From assembly GCA_014843695.1 (NCBI GenBank), contig CM026397.1:36302924-36366923 (forward strand): a DNA stretch of 64,000 nucleotides, in the 5' to 3' direction. This stretch comes from Archivesica marissinica (lineage: Eukaryota; Mollusca; Bivalvia; Venerida; Vesicomyidae). The position numbers were made by a program, and so were the translations under genes. The notes below the pieces were generated by a model, which saw only the letters and a list, made by a program, of their open reading frames with translations, was not told where the DNA came from and did no database searches. Each line of letters begins with the position of its first letter. Within the stretch, counting starts at the first letter, position 1. Positions 47,567 through 59,139 of the stretch are shown here, piece after piece.

Positions 47567-48260
47567 AACATTACAATTCATCGACGGGAAACCAAAATAC
47601 ATTATGATAGGTTACATCTCATTGGCGGAAAACTGAAGAACACGTGAAACATCACACCTCACGGTGTGTAACCGTTAAACTTTATACCTCACTGTTAGCA
47701 ATCTAGCACTTACAGCAATTCATCAGAAGTGGTAGGGTATCGGACGAAACTGAAAGCATTACACACCACTGGTGGGGATCCGCTAAGCGTTATGTCGCAC
47801 TGTTGGCAATCTAGAAGCACATACAGCAGTTCACTACAGTGGACGAAACTTGACACATTACACGTCTCTGGTGGGGAAGCGTTAAGCGTTATACCTCACT
47901 GTTGGCAGCATAAAGCATTTCACATCCGTGGTGGGGAACCGAAAGAAAATTAGGACACATTACACATTACACACCACTGGTGGGGAACCGTTAAGCGTTA
48001 TACCTCACTGTTGGCAGCATAAATCATTTCACGTCCGTGGTAGGTAACCGAAAGAAACGTGAGGACACATTACACATTACACGCCCCTGAAGGAGGTAAT
48101 AAAGAAACATTAACCATAACTGCTGATGAACCAAAGGAAACATTATACCTCACTGACGATAACCGAAGGTGACATGAAGCACGACACTGTTGACGAAACC
48201 AGTGACATACGAACTAGTGTACGTCTCAACGAAGGAAGTGAAGGAAGCATGTAAGCAAAT
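47505..48260 (+). repeat. Degenerate repeats spanning the last codons and the presumed 3' UTR
   Basis: Variants of attacacctcactg...gaaccgaaag recur many times from the tail codons into the UTR. A better conserved unit of about 130-140 bp (ggtggggaaccgttaagcgt, then cctcactgttggcagcataa) repeats at about 47755-48060. Confidence 0.75.
48098..48103 (+). other. Candidate polyadenylation signal AATAAA
   Basis: First AATAAA after the stop, 532 bp downstream. A second, aataaaataaat, lies at about 48904. Neither is confirmed as used. Confidence 0.3.
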
Positions 48261-48402
48261 AAGGATACCAAAGCGTCCATTTCAATGGATACATGTAGGA
48301 TAATCAATGGTATCGAGACAAAAGAGGTGTATGAATCTTTATTCCTGTCACAAAATAGTACAGTGCTTTATTACAGTGTTTCTTTTTTCAATGAAAGATA
48401 AT

Positions 48403-48706
48403 ATACTAGAGGACATAGAAAACTCACACCTACATTATATACTAGAGGACATAGAAAACCCACACCTACATTATATACTAGAGGACATAGAAAACCCACA
48501 CCTACATTAAATGACTATTATTACATGAAAACGAAATACGAATGATTCCATCAAAGGTATATCATATCTTTATTACAAAACACAAACTGAACAACTCAAA
48601 ATATTCCAAAATGTTTAAAAGTATGTATGTATATAGTTATTGTTTTTCATGTAAAAACACACTTATCCGAAGTGTGCGTTTTCTATGTCCTCTAGTATAT
48701 ATTTAT
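48403..48706. mobile_element. Inverted-repeat element with three tandem copies of its left end
   Basis: The left terminus (actagaggacatagaaaac plus ccacacctacattatat) occurs three times in tandem, then the core, then the right end gtgtgcgttttctatgtcct. An intermediate between the single-copy forms and the large array at 7140-7855. Confidence 0.88.
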
Positions 48707-49097
48707 GAACGAATAGTCGTTTCAGCAGCTATACATAGCTACTCCTCATTAGATTTGTTATTCAATAAGTTAGTACATCAATTCCCATTGTTGCATGTAG
48801 AACAGTTTACAGTTTTAAGATGCGTGCATTCGGACGTAGGAACACGTGACACTCTATATGTGATATAAGTGACTGTGTCTGATAAAATGGCGGGGTACCA
48901 AGCAATAAAATAAATATTGAAATATTAGAAATGTTGAAATATTAAAACTTGTAACAAAACACGAGACAAATAAAGCAGAGCATGACATTTTGTAGAACAC
49001 GTTTTCGGACGTCGCATTTTGAAAATGTCATTTGAATCACTGCCAGTTTCAATATGTTGTCTTATGTTGCTTTGAAGCAGATGAAGGTATGCATCAT

Positions 49098-49132
49098 CAT
49101 CATCTTCTTCTTCTTCTTCTTCTTCTTCCACA
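49098..49132. repeat. (CTT)n microsatellite
   Basis: atcatcatcatcttcttctt followed by more TTC units. It lies in the 3' flank outside any supported gene. Confidence 0.93.
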
Positions 49133-49227
49133 TCCACTTCAGTAATTGCAGAAAAGTATACTCGCACTAGTTGGAAACGTTCTTTGGTTTGAAACGTTGA
49201 GAGTACAATCAGTAGAGTGGAATATTA

Positions 49228-49488
49228 AGTTTAAGTTTAATTTTAAGTTTAAGTTTAAGCTTTATTTATTTTACAACGATTGTGAAGCAAGTTTTAACAA
49301 CTTATATTAATCACTCTCGTTGGCGCGGATGAAAGCCTATATGTGGTCATTCGTGTGGGATGAAACCGGAGTACCCGGAGAAAAAACCCACCTGTCCAAT
49401 CTGGCGACCACCATACCATCTCACAGTCTTCCCTGTCCGAGGATCGAACCCGTGTTGCATTGGTGAGAAGCGAGCGTGTTAATCGGAC
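49228..49488 (-). mobile_element. SINE-B copy
   Basis: Complete tail and body; head slightly truncated. Preceded by a short tttaagtttaagttt run. Confidence 0.82.
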
Positions 49489-49864
49489 CGACACATAGTG
49501 TACTATTTAAAAAGGTTAACTCTCGAGTAGCGCATGTTGCTCATGTGACCCCACCCCACCCACCCCCTTCATTTTCTCAGTCATGGTCAGGTTTGACAAT
49601 ATGCATGTATTTGCATTACTGTATCGGAATCGGATGCATCAGCTTGCTCATATTTTAAATAATAACTCGCGTCTATTTGGACATTGCATTTAATCTGTTA
49701 TTTATGTGTTGTTTGCTTTTTGATTATTGTTGTTGTTGAAACGTTTCCATTAACCAGATTTGTTTATTCTTTGTTTACTATTTCTATTACTGTACTTGTC
49801 AGGCGTTTAGTACATTTTACACTCCAGGTTATTCCTTTGATCTATTAGTTTTTATACATGTATA

Positions 49865-50255
49865 ATGAGAGACATTACTGGTTTTTCTATTACCTCCCTT
49901 GATGGATAAAGTCAGATTTATCCCTAAATGTATATTGGTCGTTTTAGTTGGAATCCTTTGTTTTTACTGTTGTCGTCTAAACGGATGTTGCGTTAGGATA
50001 AATGTAATTTGATCAAAATCGTGTTAATTAATTGAACCAATTTTGACAGTAAGGTATCCATTGGATATGCTAAAGGATATCTGTCGAGATTTAATACTTT
50101 CATAATTATAAGACGAGAATACGGATGAGAATGGAAAACATGTGGTACAAAAGAAACAACGATAACAACAGAGGAAGCCAATTAAGAGGACCAATATATT
50201 ATTAGGGGTATTCAGGGGCAGTAACTGACTAATGTTTCTCATTACTTTCCTTTCT
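49865..50255 (-). mobile_element. Dispersed repeat, about 390 bp, copy 2
   Basis: Reverse-orientation match to 22735-23145. Confidence 0.72.
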
Positions 50256-50282
50256 GTGTCGGTTAATGTTATCTGTCTTTAT

Positions 50283-50662
50283 ACAGTCAAACTTGTGTTA
50301 AGCATCCAGCCAAACGAATCATAGAACGTGACTGTTTATCACAGATTGCTGCTTAATAATGGTTACCTTTATCTTTATTTATACAGTCAAACTCGTGTTA
50401 AGCATCCAGCCAAGCGAATCATAGAACGTGACTGTTTATCATAGATTGCTGCTTAATAGTGGTTAATTGTATCTGTCTTTATACAGTCAAACTTGTGTTA
50501 AGCATCCAGCCAAGGGAATCAATGAAAGTGTCTGCTTAGCATACGTAGACGCTTAATAGATGCCAAAGGTATAGTAAAATAACGTATTGGGAATCTGGAT
50601 ACTGGCTGCTTACTACAGGTTGGCTGCTTAATGGAGGTGACCACTAGCCCAGGTTTTACTGT
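50283..50662. mobile_element. Inverted-repeat element with acagtcaaacttgt end, left part triplicated
   Basis: The left end (tacagtcaaacttgtgttaa plus gcatccagccaa) occurs three times at about 50283, 50383 and 50483. A single right end, aggttttactgta, is at 50652. Same family as 17788-17956. Confidence 0.75.
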
Positions 50663-51059
50663 ACCTCACATGGGAGTATGGAAATCACGTATATTCGTCC
50701 GCCTTTGTTCGTACCCACTATATCTTTCTTTCGAACATTTATATATATATGCGTATATTTAGTGGTGGAGTACTTATGTTCCCGACATAAGATAAGATTG
50801 ACTATGAGTCGGCAAACCACCACCAGCTACAGCATAAGTATAGATGGATTGTGCTGTCACCATTTGCGGAGCGTCCGACCGACATCACAAATACACGTTT
50901 AAACCACCATTGTGGTAGATGTATGCGTAGTGATTTTGTCAAGTACCGCATTGATGTCGAAGTCGAAATTTCGGACCAATCATATATATATCTAGAATCA
51001 GTAATACGAGGGTAAAACAGCTGAAGAGACTCATTACTATGAAGCAAATAAGAATATTT

Positions 51060-51339
51060 ATAATTCTAACACGACCTAGCTAATAACATACATACCTGCT
51101 GCGCGCGCACCGTGTTTTGGCTATTCCATTTACGGCGTTTGAAGAAAATACTCCTTTGATTCTCGTCTAAAATTATTAGAAGTAAGCAGTGTTAGAATCG
51201 AAATAATAAGTATAAACCGTGGTATATCGCAGACTAACCCGAGTTTGAAGTTTTTATGCGTAGAAATATATCACGAAGGCCGAAGGATATATTTCTACGC
51301 ATAAAAACGACAAACGATACTTATTATTTCTTAATTATG
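51060..51339. mobile_element. Inverted-repeat element plus hairpin, copy 2
   Basis: 51060-51200 is bounded by attctaacacgacc and cagtgttagaat; 51205-51339 is a hairpin with aagtataaaccgtggtatat and tatttctacgcataaaaacg. The same modules as 12743-13376. Confidence 0.72.
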
Positions 51340-51487
51340 TGTACTGCTTTCAATATGTAAGACATGATGCAAGAACCGAGTTATCTCCCCTCTCCCAAAC
51401 ATATTGTAAATTCGAAACAACTTCCTCGTATGTCTAGCTAAGACCATACACATATATATTACGCATCATGTTAACATGGTTGAATGG

Positions 51488-51805
51488 TTTAGGAAATGTA
51501 CACATAGTTGCCATGCAGAACCTACAGCGAAGTCCAGTCCGAAAGGGGATTTAACATCGGTAGCTAAACAGTGGTGTAGATCTATACGGTATATTTGGAA
51601 ATAAATTGTTTAGGAAATATACAGCGACGTCCAGTCCGAAAGGGGATTTAACATCAGCAACTAAACAGTGGTGTAGATCTATACGGTATATTTGGAAATA
51701 AATTGTTTAGGAAATATACAGCGACGTCCAGTCCGAAAGGGGATTTAACATCAGCAACTAAACAGTGGTATAGATCTTTATAGTATATTTGGAAATAAAA
51801 CAATT
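51488..51805. repeat. Minisatellite, 97 bp unit, about 3 copies
   Basis: gtccagtccgaaaggggatt occurs at 51532, 51629 and 51726. Units include aaacagtggtgtagatctat. Confidence 0.92.
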
Positions 51806-52104
51806 CATAGATGTCTCTTCCATCACAGTTGCTTCAAGATGCGAACTTGATGACGTATTATCTGGTGTATGACGCGTGTTTCTAGTAACAGTAACATTGC
51901 AGTCGCTGCTTGCCGCGGAATAAAACTGTTTCGATGGTTGGTGCTTTATGCCATCCGAAATCGTGTTGTCGTATTAGGTTAACAAATGTATCCATGGAAA
52001 CATTGTACATAATTATGTTACTTATATTTATACATTTCAATACTGTGAACTTCTTTATCTTTCTTCCTGGCTTTCATCACAAACATATTGCATTCATTCA
52101 TTAT

Positions 52105-52320
52105 ATACTGGCGGACATAAAAAACGCACACCTACATTATATGATTAGTATTACATGAAAACGAAATACGAATGATTCCATCAAAGGTATATCACATCTT
52201 TATTACAAAACACAAACTGAAAAAACTAAATATATTCCAAAATGATTAAAACTATGTATTTATATAGTTATTGTTTTTCATGTAAAACACAGTGTGCGTT
52301 TTCTATGTCATCTAGTATAG
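52105..52320. mobile_element. Inverted-repeat element of the 42488-42722 family
   Basis: Left end ctggcggacataaaaaacgc and right end gtgtgcgttttctatgtcat bracket a core nearly identical to that at 48500-48660. A single-copy terminus form. Confidence 0.85.
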
Positions 52321-52444
52321 TTTTACCATTTTCTTACAGTTTATCCGTAATAATATCATTGTAATACAGTTACGGTGTAGTACGTTATAATATGGAATAA
52401 ATGCCTCAATAGATCATATGTTGCTTCCTATCTTTCTACACGTT

Positions 52445-52745
52445 GGCGTGTGTTTTATGTTTATTTATCGTCGCTACCGGTTTTCCAAATGAAGAGATCT
52501 CAAATTGCCTCCTGAAGAGATTGGTCATTTTAGAATTTTGGAGGATAGTGCAATGATACAGACATAGACCCATTCCAAAATCTCCTCTGGTTCTTTTGTA
52601 TGCTCGGTGTACATCACCGACACGGGACCTCGGTTTAAAGTCCCATCTGAAAGACTGTTAATTTTGTTAGAGTCAGACGGGGGATCGAACCAGCGATCCC
52701 TGGATTACCAGTCCGGCATGTTACCAGTGGACTACAGATGATCCG
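52445..52745 (-). mobile_element. SINE-C copy
   Basis: Complete tail, body and head on the minus strand with a small insertion in the tail. Confidence 0.8.
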
Positions 52746-52989
52746 TCTGTATACATGTTGGCAATGAAGGAGAAATTAGGCAGTAATGCACAGGCCGACA
52801 CTCGTATGTGATATTGTATGAAGACATCATAGACATTCTATTTATAGACTTAGTAGCCAAAGAGACTGAGACTGGATTCCGCCAATATCATGTGTTAAAC
52901 GTACGCCAATGTTTGTTATGTGGCGCTTCCTTACACCATTATCTAAGTGTTATATCGCTTCCCGGCCAAACATCGGCTTAGTTCGCAAG

Positions 52990-53085
52990 CGAGAAAACCC
53001 ACATATCCGATATGGCGACCACCGAACCATCACGCATCCTTCCAGGACCGAGGACTGAACCTGTGTTGCAGAGGGTGAGAATGAT
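52990..53085 (-). mobile_element. SINE-B fragment
   Basis: Middle and head portion: gcgaccaccgaaccatcacg and gaggactgaacctgtgttgc. Adjacent poly-C run at 53101-53120. Confidence 0.6.
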
Positions 53086-53319
53086 TTTTAAATTACAAAT
53101 CACCCCCTCCCCCCCCCCCACACCGGTAAATTCCAATCCCTGCACGTGAGGAAATTATCCCAATGACTTTCTGGACGCCGCAGTGTGTTAAACCATTTCC
53201 ACTATGAGCGGCCGATGTTATAATAATTATATCATCTCAGGCCACCCTCTCTAAACAAGGGCAATTATTTAAGCAACACGTTTCAAAGGATCCTTCATTT
53301 TCTTCTTTTTGTGTTCTTA

Positions 53320-53555
53320 TTTAAGTTTATTTAACGTCGCTCGTCGCTTGTCGGTTGTCCATATGAGCGACGAGCCGTTTACGTTGCACCACCTTTCTTG
53401 GGCAGACCCCAGCGGTTAACCAGTACTTCGTGCACCAACCTCCGTAAGAAACTGCCAAATGTTTCATATAACCTGTGACCATCAGTGATGATATGTTACA
53501 GTGGTATACAAGTCAGCGACCTTATATTAACCACTCGACCACGGTGGCGAACTCG
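53320..53555 (-). mobile_element. SINE-D copy
   Basis: Tail, body with gtgcaccaacctccgtaaga and head with ccactcgaccacggtggcg. Confidence 0.8.
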
Positions 53556-53759
53556 CATGAACACCATAAGAGTACAGATTCCCCAGTATTGAAGTCTTAT
53601 TTAACCAGTCGCCTTTAATCCTATTTTATTTAATATTTACACAGATGTGCCATTTATCACGAATTTGTGCTAGTATACTAGCTCTCTATTTCATTGGCAT
53701 CTTAGATGATCAGAGCAACTTTCATTCTGTGTCATTATAATAATAGTCTAATACTAAGG

Positions 53760-54270
53760 TTCCGTGTAATTTCGAGGATCAGTGTGCATAGTGTATCTGG
53801 TTAAGTTACGGAACATTTCGTGGATCAGCGTGATTTGTCGGGACTGTACCATATATAATGTATTATAGGCATTAGTTTACGGAACATTTCGAGGATCAGC
53901 GTAAATTAACGGGTCTGTACCATATATAATGTATTACAGGCATTATTTTACGAAACATTTCGTGGATTAGCGTAAATTAACGGGTCTGTACCATATATAA
54001 TGTATTACAGGCATTATTTTACGGAACATTTCGAGGATTAGTGTAATTTATCGGGTCTGTACCATATATAATGTATTATAGGCATTATTTTACGGAACAT
54101 TTCGAGGATCAGCGTAAATTAACGGGTATGTACCATATATAATGTATTACAGGCATTATTTTACGAAACAGTTCGAGGATCAGCGTAAATTAACGGGTCT
54201 GTACCATATATAATGTATTACAGGCAATATTATACTGAACCTTTCCTGGATCAGCGTAATTTATCGGGCT
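53760..54270. repeat. Minisatellite, about 71 bp unit, about 7 copies
   Basis: The unit contains tacggaacatttcgaggatc and accatatataatgtattaca. The following 54270-55240 shows no gene or repeat that I recognise. Confidence 0.92.
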
Positions 54271-55239
54271 TTTAGTAGGACAATAAATATCGATCTCTAG
54301 TTAACAACGAAGACTGATGATGTGAAAAATGTGTATGCTTTCCGTGGAGACCGACACGTTCCCGTGAATGTGGGGGTATGCTCGACAAGCTGTACCATTC
54401 TCAATACGGAATGTTCGGAAATGCTAGGGTAAAATCGTGTTATGCCTTTTAAGAGTTGGCAAATACAATTATTGACTGACAAGTCTCGTGTATGACATGT
54501 GCTATTGTTTCGTATGGCGTAAGTCAAATATTATAATGGAATTGGAAATTGTTAGAGTAGTTTACTTTGTTTGGCATTGTGTTTGTATTTATCTACCCTA
54601 CTCTCCATACTCTATACCAGGATATGCTTGATTGACAGGTTCCTTTCTACGTCATTTAAAAAGTATGTCAATTGCATATTTATACAAAACAATTACTCTA
54701 CATGTGGTTCTTTTTGGGTTCATATTTGCATATATTAATATAAAATGTATTAATTGAAAACATAAACAACATTTCATACAGGAACTGAAACAAGTACATT
54801 CCGTTGGTATAGTTTTATATTTTTACTGGCCACTGCCGACGTCTATGGGCGAGTGAGAAAACAAAGACAACATTCAAATCTATAATTGTACACTGCCATG
54901 CTTAGAATATGTAAAGCTTGAAACATAAGGTAAGTAATCTTTATTTACATCTCATCACTGTTCAAACAGTATTCACATACCTACCGTTACATGTATAGTT
55001 GACAGTATGCCAGGACAATGCCACTCCAAGATGCAATTACAGCGTGTTACCACTGGATTACAGATCGTCTGTAGAGAAATTCATTGACCTCATAATGACT
55101 TTTGTCATTAAAATGCCAGTTCCCACAGGAATAGCTTTACTATATGCCCCGCAGTGCCACTCGTTAATTGGTCCTTGTGGTTTTCATAAATGACTGTCTC
55201 AACCAATATAGCGAGATACATTTCAATTATATGACGAAT

Positions 55240-55500
55240 TCCAGTTGTAACACGCTGAACTGGTAATCTCCAGGGATCGCAGGTTTGATCATCCCCCGTC
55301 TGACCCTAATACAATTAACAGTATTTCAGGTGGGACTTTAAACCGAGGTCTCGTGTCGGTTCTGTACATCGTGCACGTAAAAGAACCAGCGGAGACTCTG
55401 GAATGGGTCTCTGTCTGTATCATTGCACTATCCTCCAACATTATAAAATGACTAATCTCTTCAGGAGGCGTCGCTCATATGGGCAACCGGTATGACGATT
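55240..55500 (+). mobile_element. SINE-C copy
   Basis: Head slightly damaged, body and first part of the tail present. Confidence 0.8.
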
Positions 55501-55627
55501 AGAGGAAAAATACCATCATTTAATTTTGATGAACATTTACCGACACCAAGAGAGAGAAAAATCTTAATGTCCTATAGTATTTACTAATCAGTGTATCCTT
55601 ATTTTAAAGCTGATTTCGGTGATAGTT

Positions 55628-55873
55628 TAAAATTTATTTATTTTACAACGATTGCGAAATAAGCTTTAACAACTTATATTAATCACTCTCGTTGACGCGG
55701 ATGAGAGCGTGCATGTGGTCATTCGTATAGGAGGAAACCGGAGTACCCGGAGAAAACCCACCTGTCCGATATGGGCACCATCGTACCATTACACATACTT
55801 CCCGGTCCGAGGATTGAACCTGCTTTGCACTGGTGAGAAGCGAGCGCGCTAACCACTGCGCTAATCGGGCAAC
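55628..55873 (-). mobile_element. SINE-B, full-length copy
   Basis: Tail, body and head all present. Confidence 0.83.
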
Positions 55874-56020
55874 CCATTTCGGTGTATGTATTTCTATCTC
55901 TATACCTTAATAACGTGAAGCCTAAATCGTTATTGTTTCTGGTGAATCTTATTTCGAGGGATAAAAGGCACAATTACTCGTATGGTGTTTATTCTGACCT
56001 GGCCGCAATACAAACTGCCA

Positions 56021-56260
56021 TTAACCCTTTCAACACCACAGACCTCTAAATAGGCTTACAAAAAGTGTAGATCCAGATGAGCCGGCTCGTGACGAGCCGT
56101 CTCGTGAGGATCTGCACTTTTTGCCAGTGATATGACTATTTTTAGACATAATTACCCATTTTGATAAAGAACTTGTCCAAATGTGATTTTCTGATTCATT
56201 TATTGGTTTATGAATATCATGGACCAGTCCATGTGAGTTACTTGGTGTTGAATGGGTTAA
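56021..56260. mobile_element. MITE with TTAACCCTTTCAACACCA ends, copy 3
   Basis: Same orientation as 1745-1986 with the same central palindrome and long shared right arm. Confidence 0.87.
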
Positions 56261-56404
56261 AGTAGCGCTGCGTTACTACATATGGAGAAATTGACAACTG
56301 ATCGATGACGCCATTTAGCAATATTGCACTATGGAAGAGCATAAAACAAATTTGAAATAACTATACAGTACTATTAAAACACCCATCACATCGCGCAGCC
56401 TTCG

Positions 56405-56680
56405 TGGATGTTCGGTAAAACTCGTTGACTTCAAATCAATTGTCCCTCATCGCCGCAGGTTCCAATCCCACTTAGGATGGTTCAAAACCCACTTAGGGTG
56501 TCGAATTATTTCATGTGAGGAAATTATCCAGCTGGATTGTGGAAGTCGGTGGTTATACCTGGGCGTCAATCAGTGCCTGCAATGCTACTCGAATGTGCAC
56601 CCGTGAGTATTCCTCAACCAATAACAGCTGGATAGTCAAGTATAACCTAAGCTGTCGATGCGACTTTAAACCAAAAATGA
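56405..56680 (+). mobile_element. tRNA-headed SINE, decayed
   Basis: Box B-like caggttccaatcccac, then a body with ggtggttatacctgg and accaataacagctggatagt as in 33905-34165. The stretch 56690-57615 is AT-rich and shows nothing else. Confidence 0.55.
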
Positions 56681-57619
56681 CCATCACATCCAGCAATACC
56701 TTCCTTAAATTTAAAATATATCTAATATTTATTTTATGCTAATTGATGAAATACAGTGTTCTATCAGTGAGATATAATCCATATCGCCACTGCATATCAT
56801 TCACTGTATTTTGCCGGACTACTTTTTTATTATCTCCCTTCCCAATACACTATTCTTGCACTATTACTCTCCCTTTAAATGCTTAGACAACGTGTTATTT
56901 AATTTTCACAGTTTACCTGGCTTCAATGACACTATTTACCTGTATTATTGTTTTTGTTATGAAACAAATCAAAAGCGAAATACAACTGACAATGTCTCGA
57001 TGTTTATCACTGCAAATTGTAACAATAAATTCAATAAATGTGTTCATGTATTTTTCCTCGATTCAACTTTAAATTAAAGATGGCGGCATATTTGGGTATT
57101 GACTCACGACATATAGTCGTCAATGTATTCATCCGCGCAAAAACACGGCGGCCAGCTATTTTAATTTCTTCATTTTGTGTTTGTTTTTCACCAATTAGCA
57201 TAAAATAAAAAGAATTTTTTTTCACTGAGAAGTGAGAAATATTCCATATTCACTCAAAACAAACAAATATCCACTATATATTGAAGCTATATCATGTACA
57301 TGGTATTCAGCCTAAAATAACAAGGACATGTGATAGAACGGGCATCGAGAAATATGGTTAAACGAGAAATGTGCTGGACAACACGGTTATGATAACATGT
57401 TTGCGTTGTCTGGGAGGCGTTAGTTGGAATCGGACACTGTCTTTCAGGTTTACAACGTCTATCCAGTGAACTCTACTTGACTTTGCTGACAAGAAACATG
57501 ATTCAATAATATGAAAAGCATGATATTGAACAAACACACAACCATTCGATCTAGATAAGGAAAACAAACAAGCCCAGGAATATCTATTTTTTCTTCTTAT
57601 GCGTCTGTTTGAAACTGCT

Positions 57620-58080
57620 TTCATTTGATGTTGGAAGAAATGCGTAATACTATCAAATATTTACATTGCTATTGCATTTCCTTCTATGAACGTGTATATC
57701 CTGTTTGTAGCCATTTTCGTATGGATTTCCTCACTCATGATATGCAGCTGACATGCGCACTTGAAGCTACGGACATGCGTATTCACATTGTTGGGCATAT
57801 TTTTACGCGAGATAAGGCGTGTCCTACAGTTTACGCTGTTCCAAGGATGATGCATTTGCATGTTCCGACACACGGCAAGTCGCAAATCTTGACTAAATAC
57901 ATTTTAATATGAATACTGAATCACGGGTAAATAGTTTCCATCGGGGTATGAACTACAATGAACGTGTTTAATGTTAGCGTAGATGACGTTGGTCTCCCCA
58001 CACTTTAACCACATTCGATGTAGTTCATTCCCCGATGGAAACTATTAGCCCGCGATTCATTCTTTAATTTATTCTAAACG
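57620..58080. mobile_element. Dispersed repeat, copy 2
   Basis: Contains gacatgcgcacttgaagcta and a palindromic end with tttccatcggggtatgaact and its complement at about 57930-58070. Parts match 16895-17345. Confidence 0.7.
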
Positions 58081-58239
58081 TTGGTTAATTATACTTATAA
58101 CGTTTATTTGATAAGACTGTAATTTGCTTGGCATACTGTGAGTTAACAAGGGCTTTCAAAATTAAATACACTGGGTTTCAATATTGGCAATCTGTGTTGC
58201 TTCCTCCTTCTTTATTCAATCCTAAATTGTAACTTGCGT

Positions 58240-58445
58240 GCGTGCGTCGTTATCGTCGCCACCGGTTGCCCATATGAGCGAAGCCTCTTGAAGAGATTAG
58301 TCATTTTAGATTTTGGAGGATATAGTGCAATGATACAGACAAAGACCCATTCCAAAGTCTCCTCTGGGTCTTTTACGTGCACTATGTACAGAACCGACAC
58401 GAGACCCGATGAAATATTGTTAGTATTATTAGACGGGAGACCGAT
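58240..58445 (-). mobile_element. SINE-C, partial
   Basis: Tail and body only. The rest to 59140 shows no supported feature. Confidence 0.75.
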
Positions 58446-59139
58446 ATCTTAGTTAAACTGATATATACTACGTTACACAAACCACACATGCGCAATACAC
58501 CAATAACTGTTAACGGTCAGATGATGTTAATGAAATGGCAGTCTCGGATTGGTTCAAAAAATGTTGGGAAACCGTAAGAATTATTGAGACATCAGTTGTT
58601 CAACTAAGTGGTTGAGCAGGTATTGTCACAAATAGTGAAGGTTACTTCCAAAAATTAAAATACATATTGGAATATTTTATAATTCTTGCAACATATTTCG
58701 TTATACACAAACAGCATATTATAAGTGCAGATTTCATTAACAACCAAATTACATTCAAAGTAGTGTGCTTGTGCTTTATGGTCGAACAAAACAAATTGCC
58801 ACTTTCTTTTGGCTTGAAGTCTTTTGAAAAATACAGTATCATGTGATAAACTATTTTTGGACAACACAATCATAATGACACTGTATCTTATAATGATTGC
58901 CTATATAGATTTCAATATGGATTCTTCTGAAATATATCCCCAGTCAATAGCAGTTTCAGATATTATTCCGGCCTGTATCTTTATATTTCTTAAACTGCCA
59001 GATAATCATGGCGTCGGCGATGTCTATAAACTGACACGTTATTGGTTTATTTAGGGGAATATTTCGTGCAGGTCCTCAGTTATTCATTGTATTCCCATTG
59101 AAAATAATTGATGGATTGCTCCTGCTTATTCTGAAATAA

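Noticed and set aside
56515..56742. 75-codon open frame on +
   Set aside because: Lies within a tRNA-headed SINE body.
57625..57912. 95-codon open frame on +
   Set aside because: Coincides with a dispersed repeat also seen at 16895-17345, where the frame is broken.
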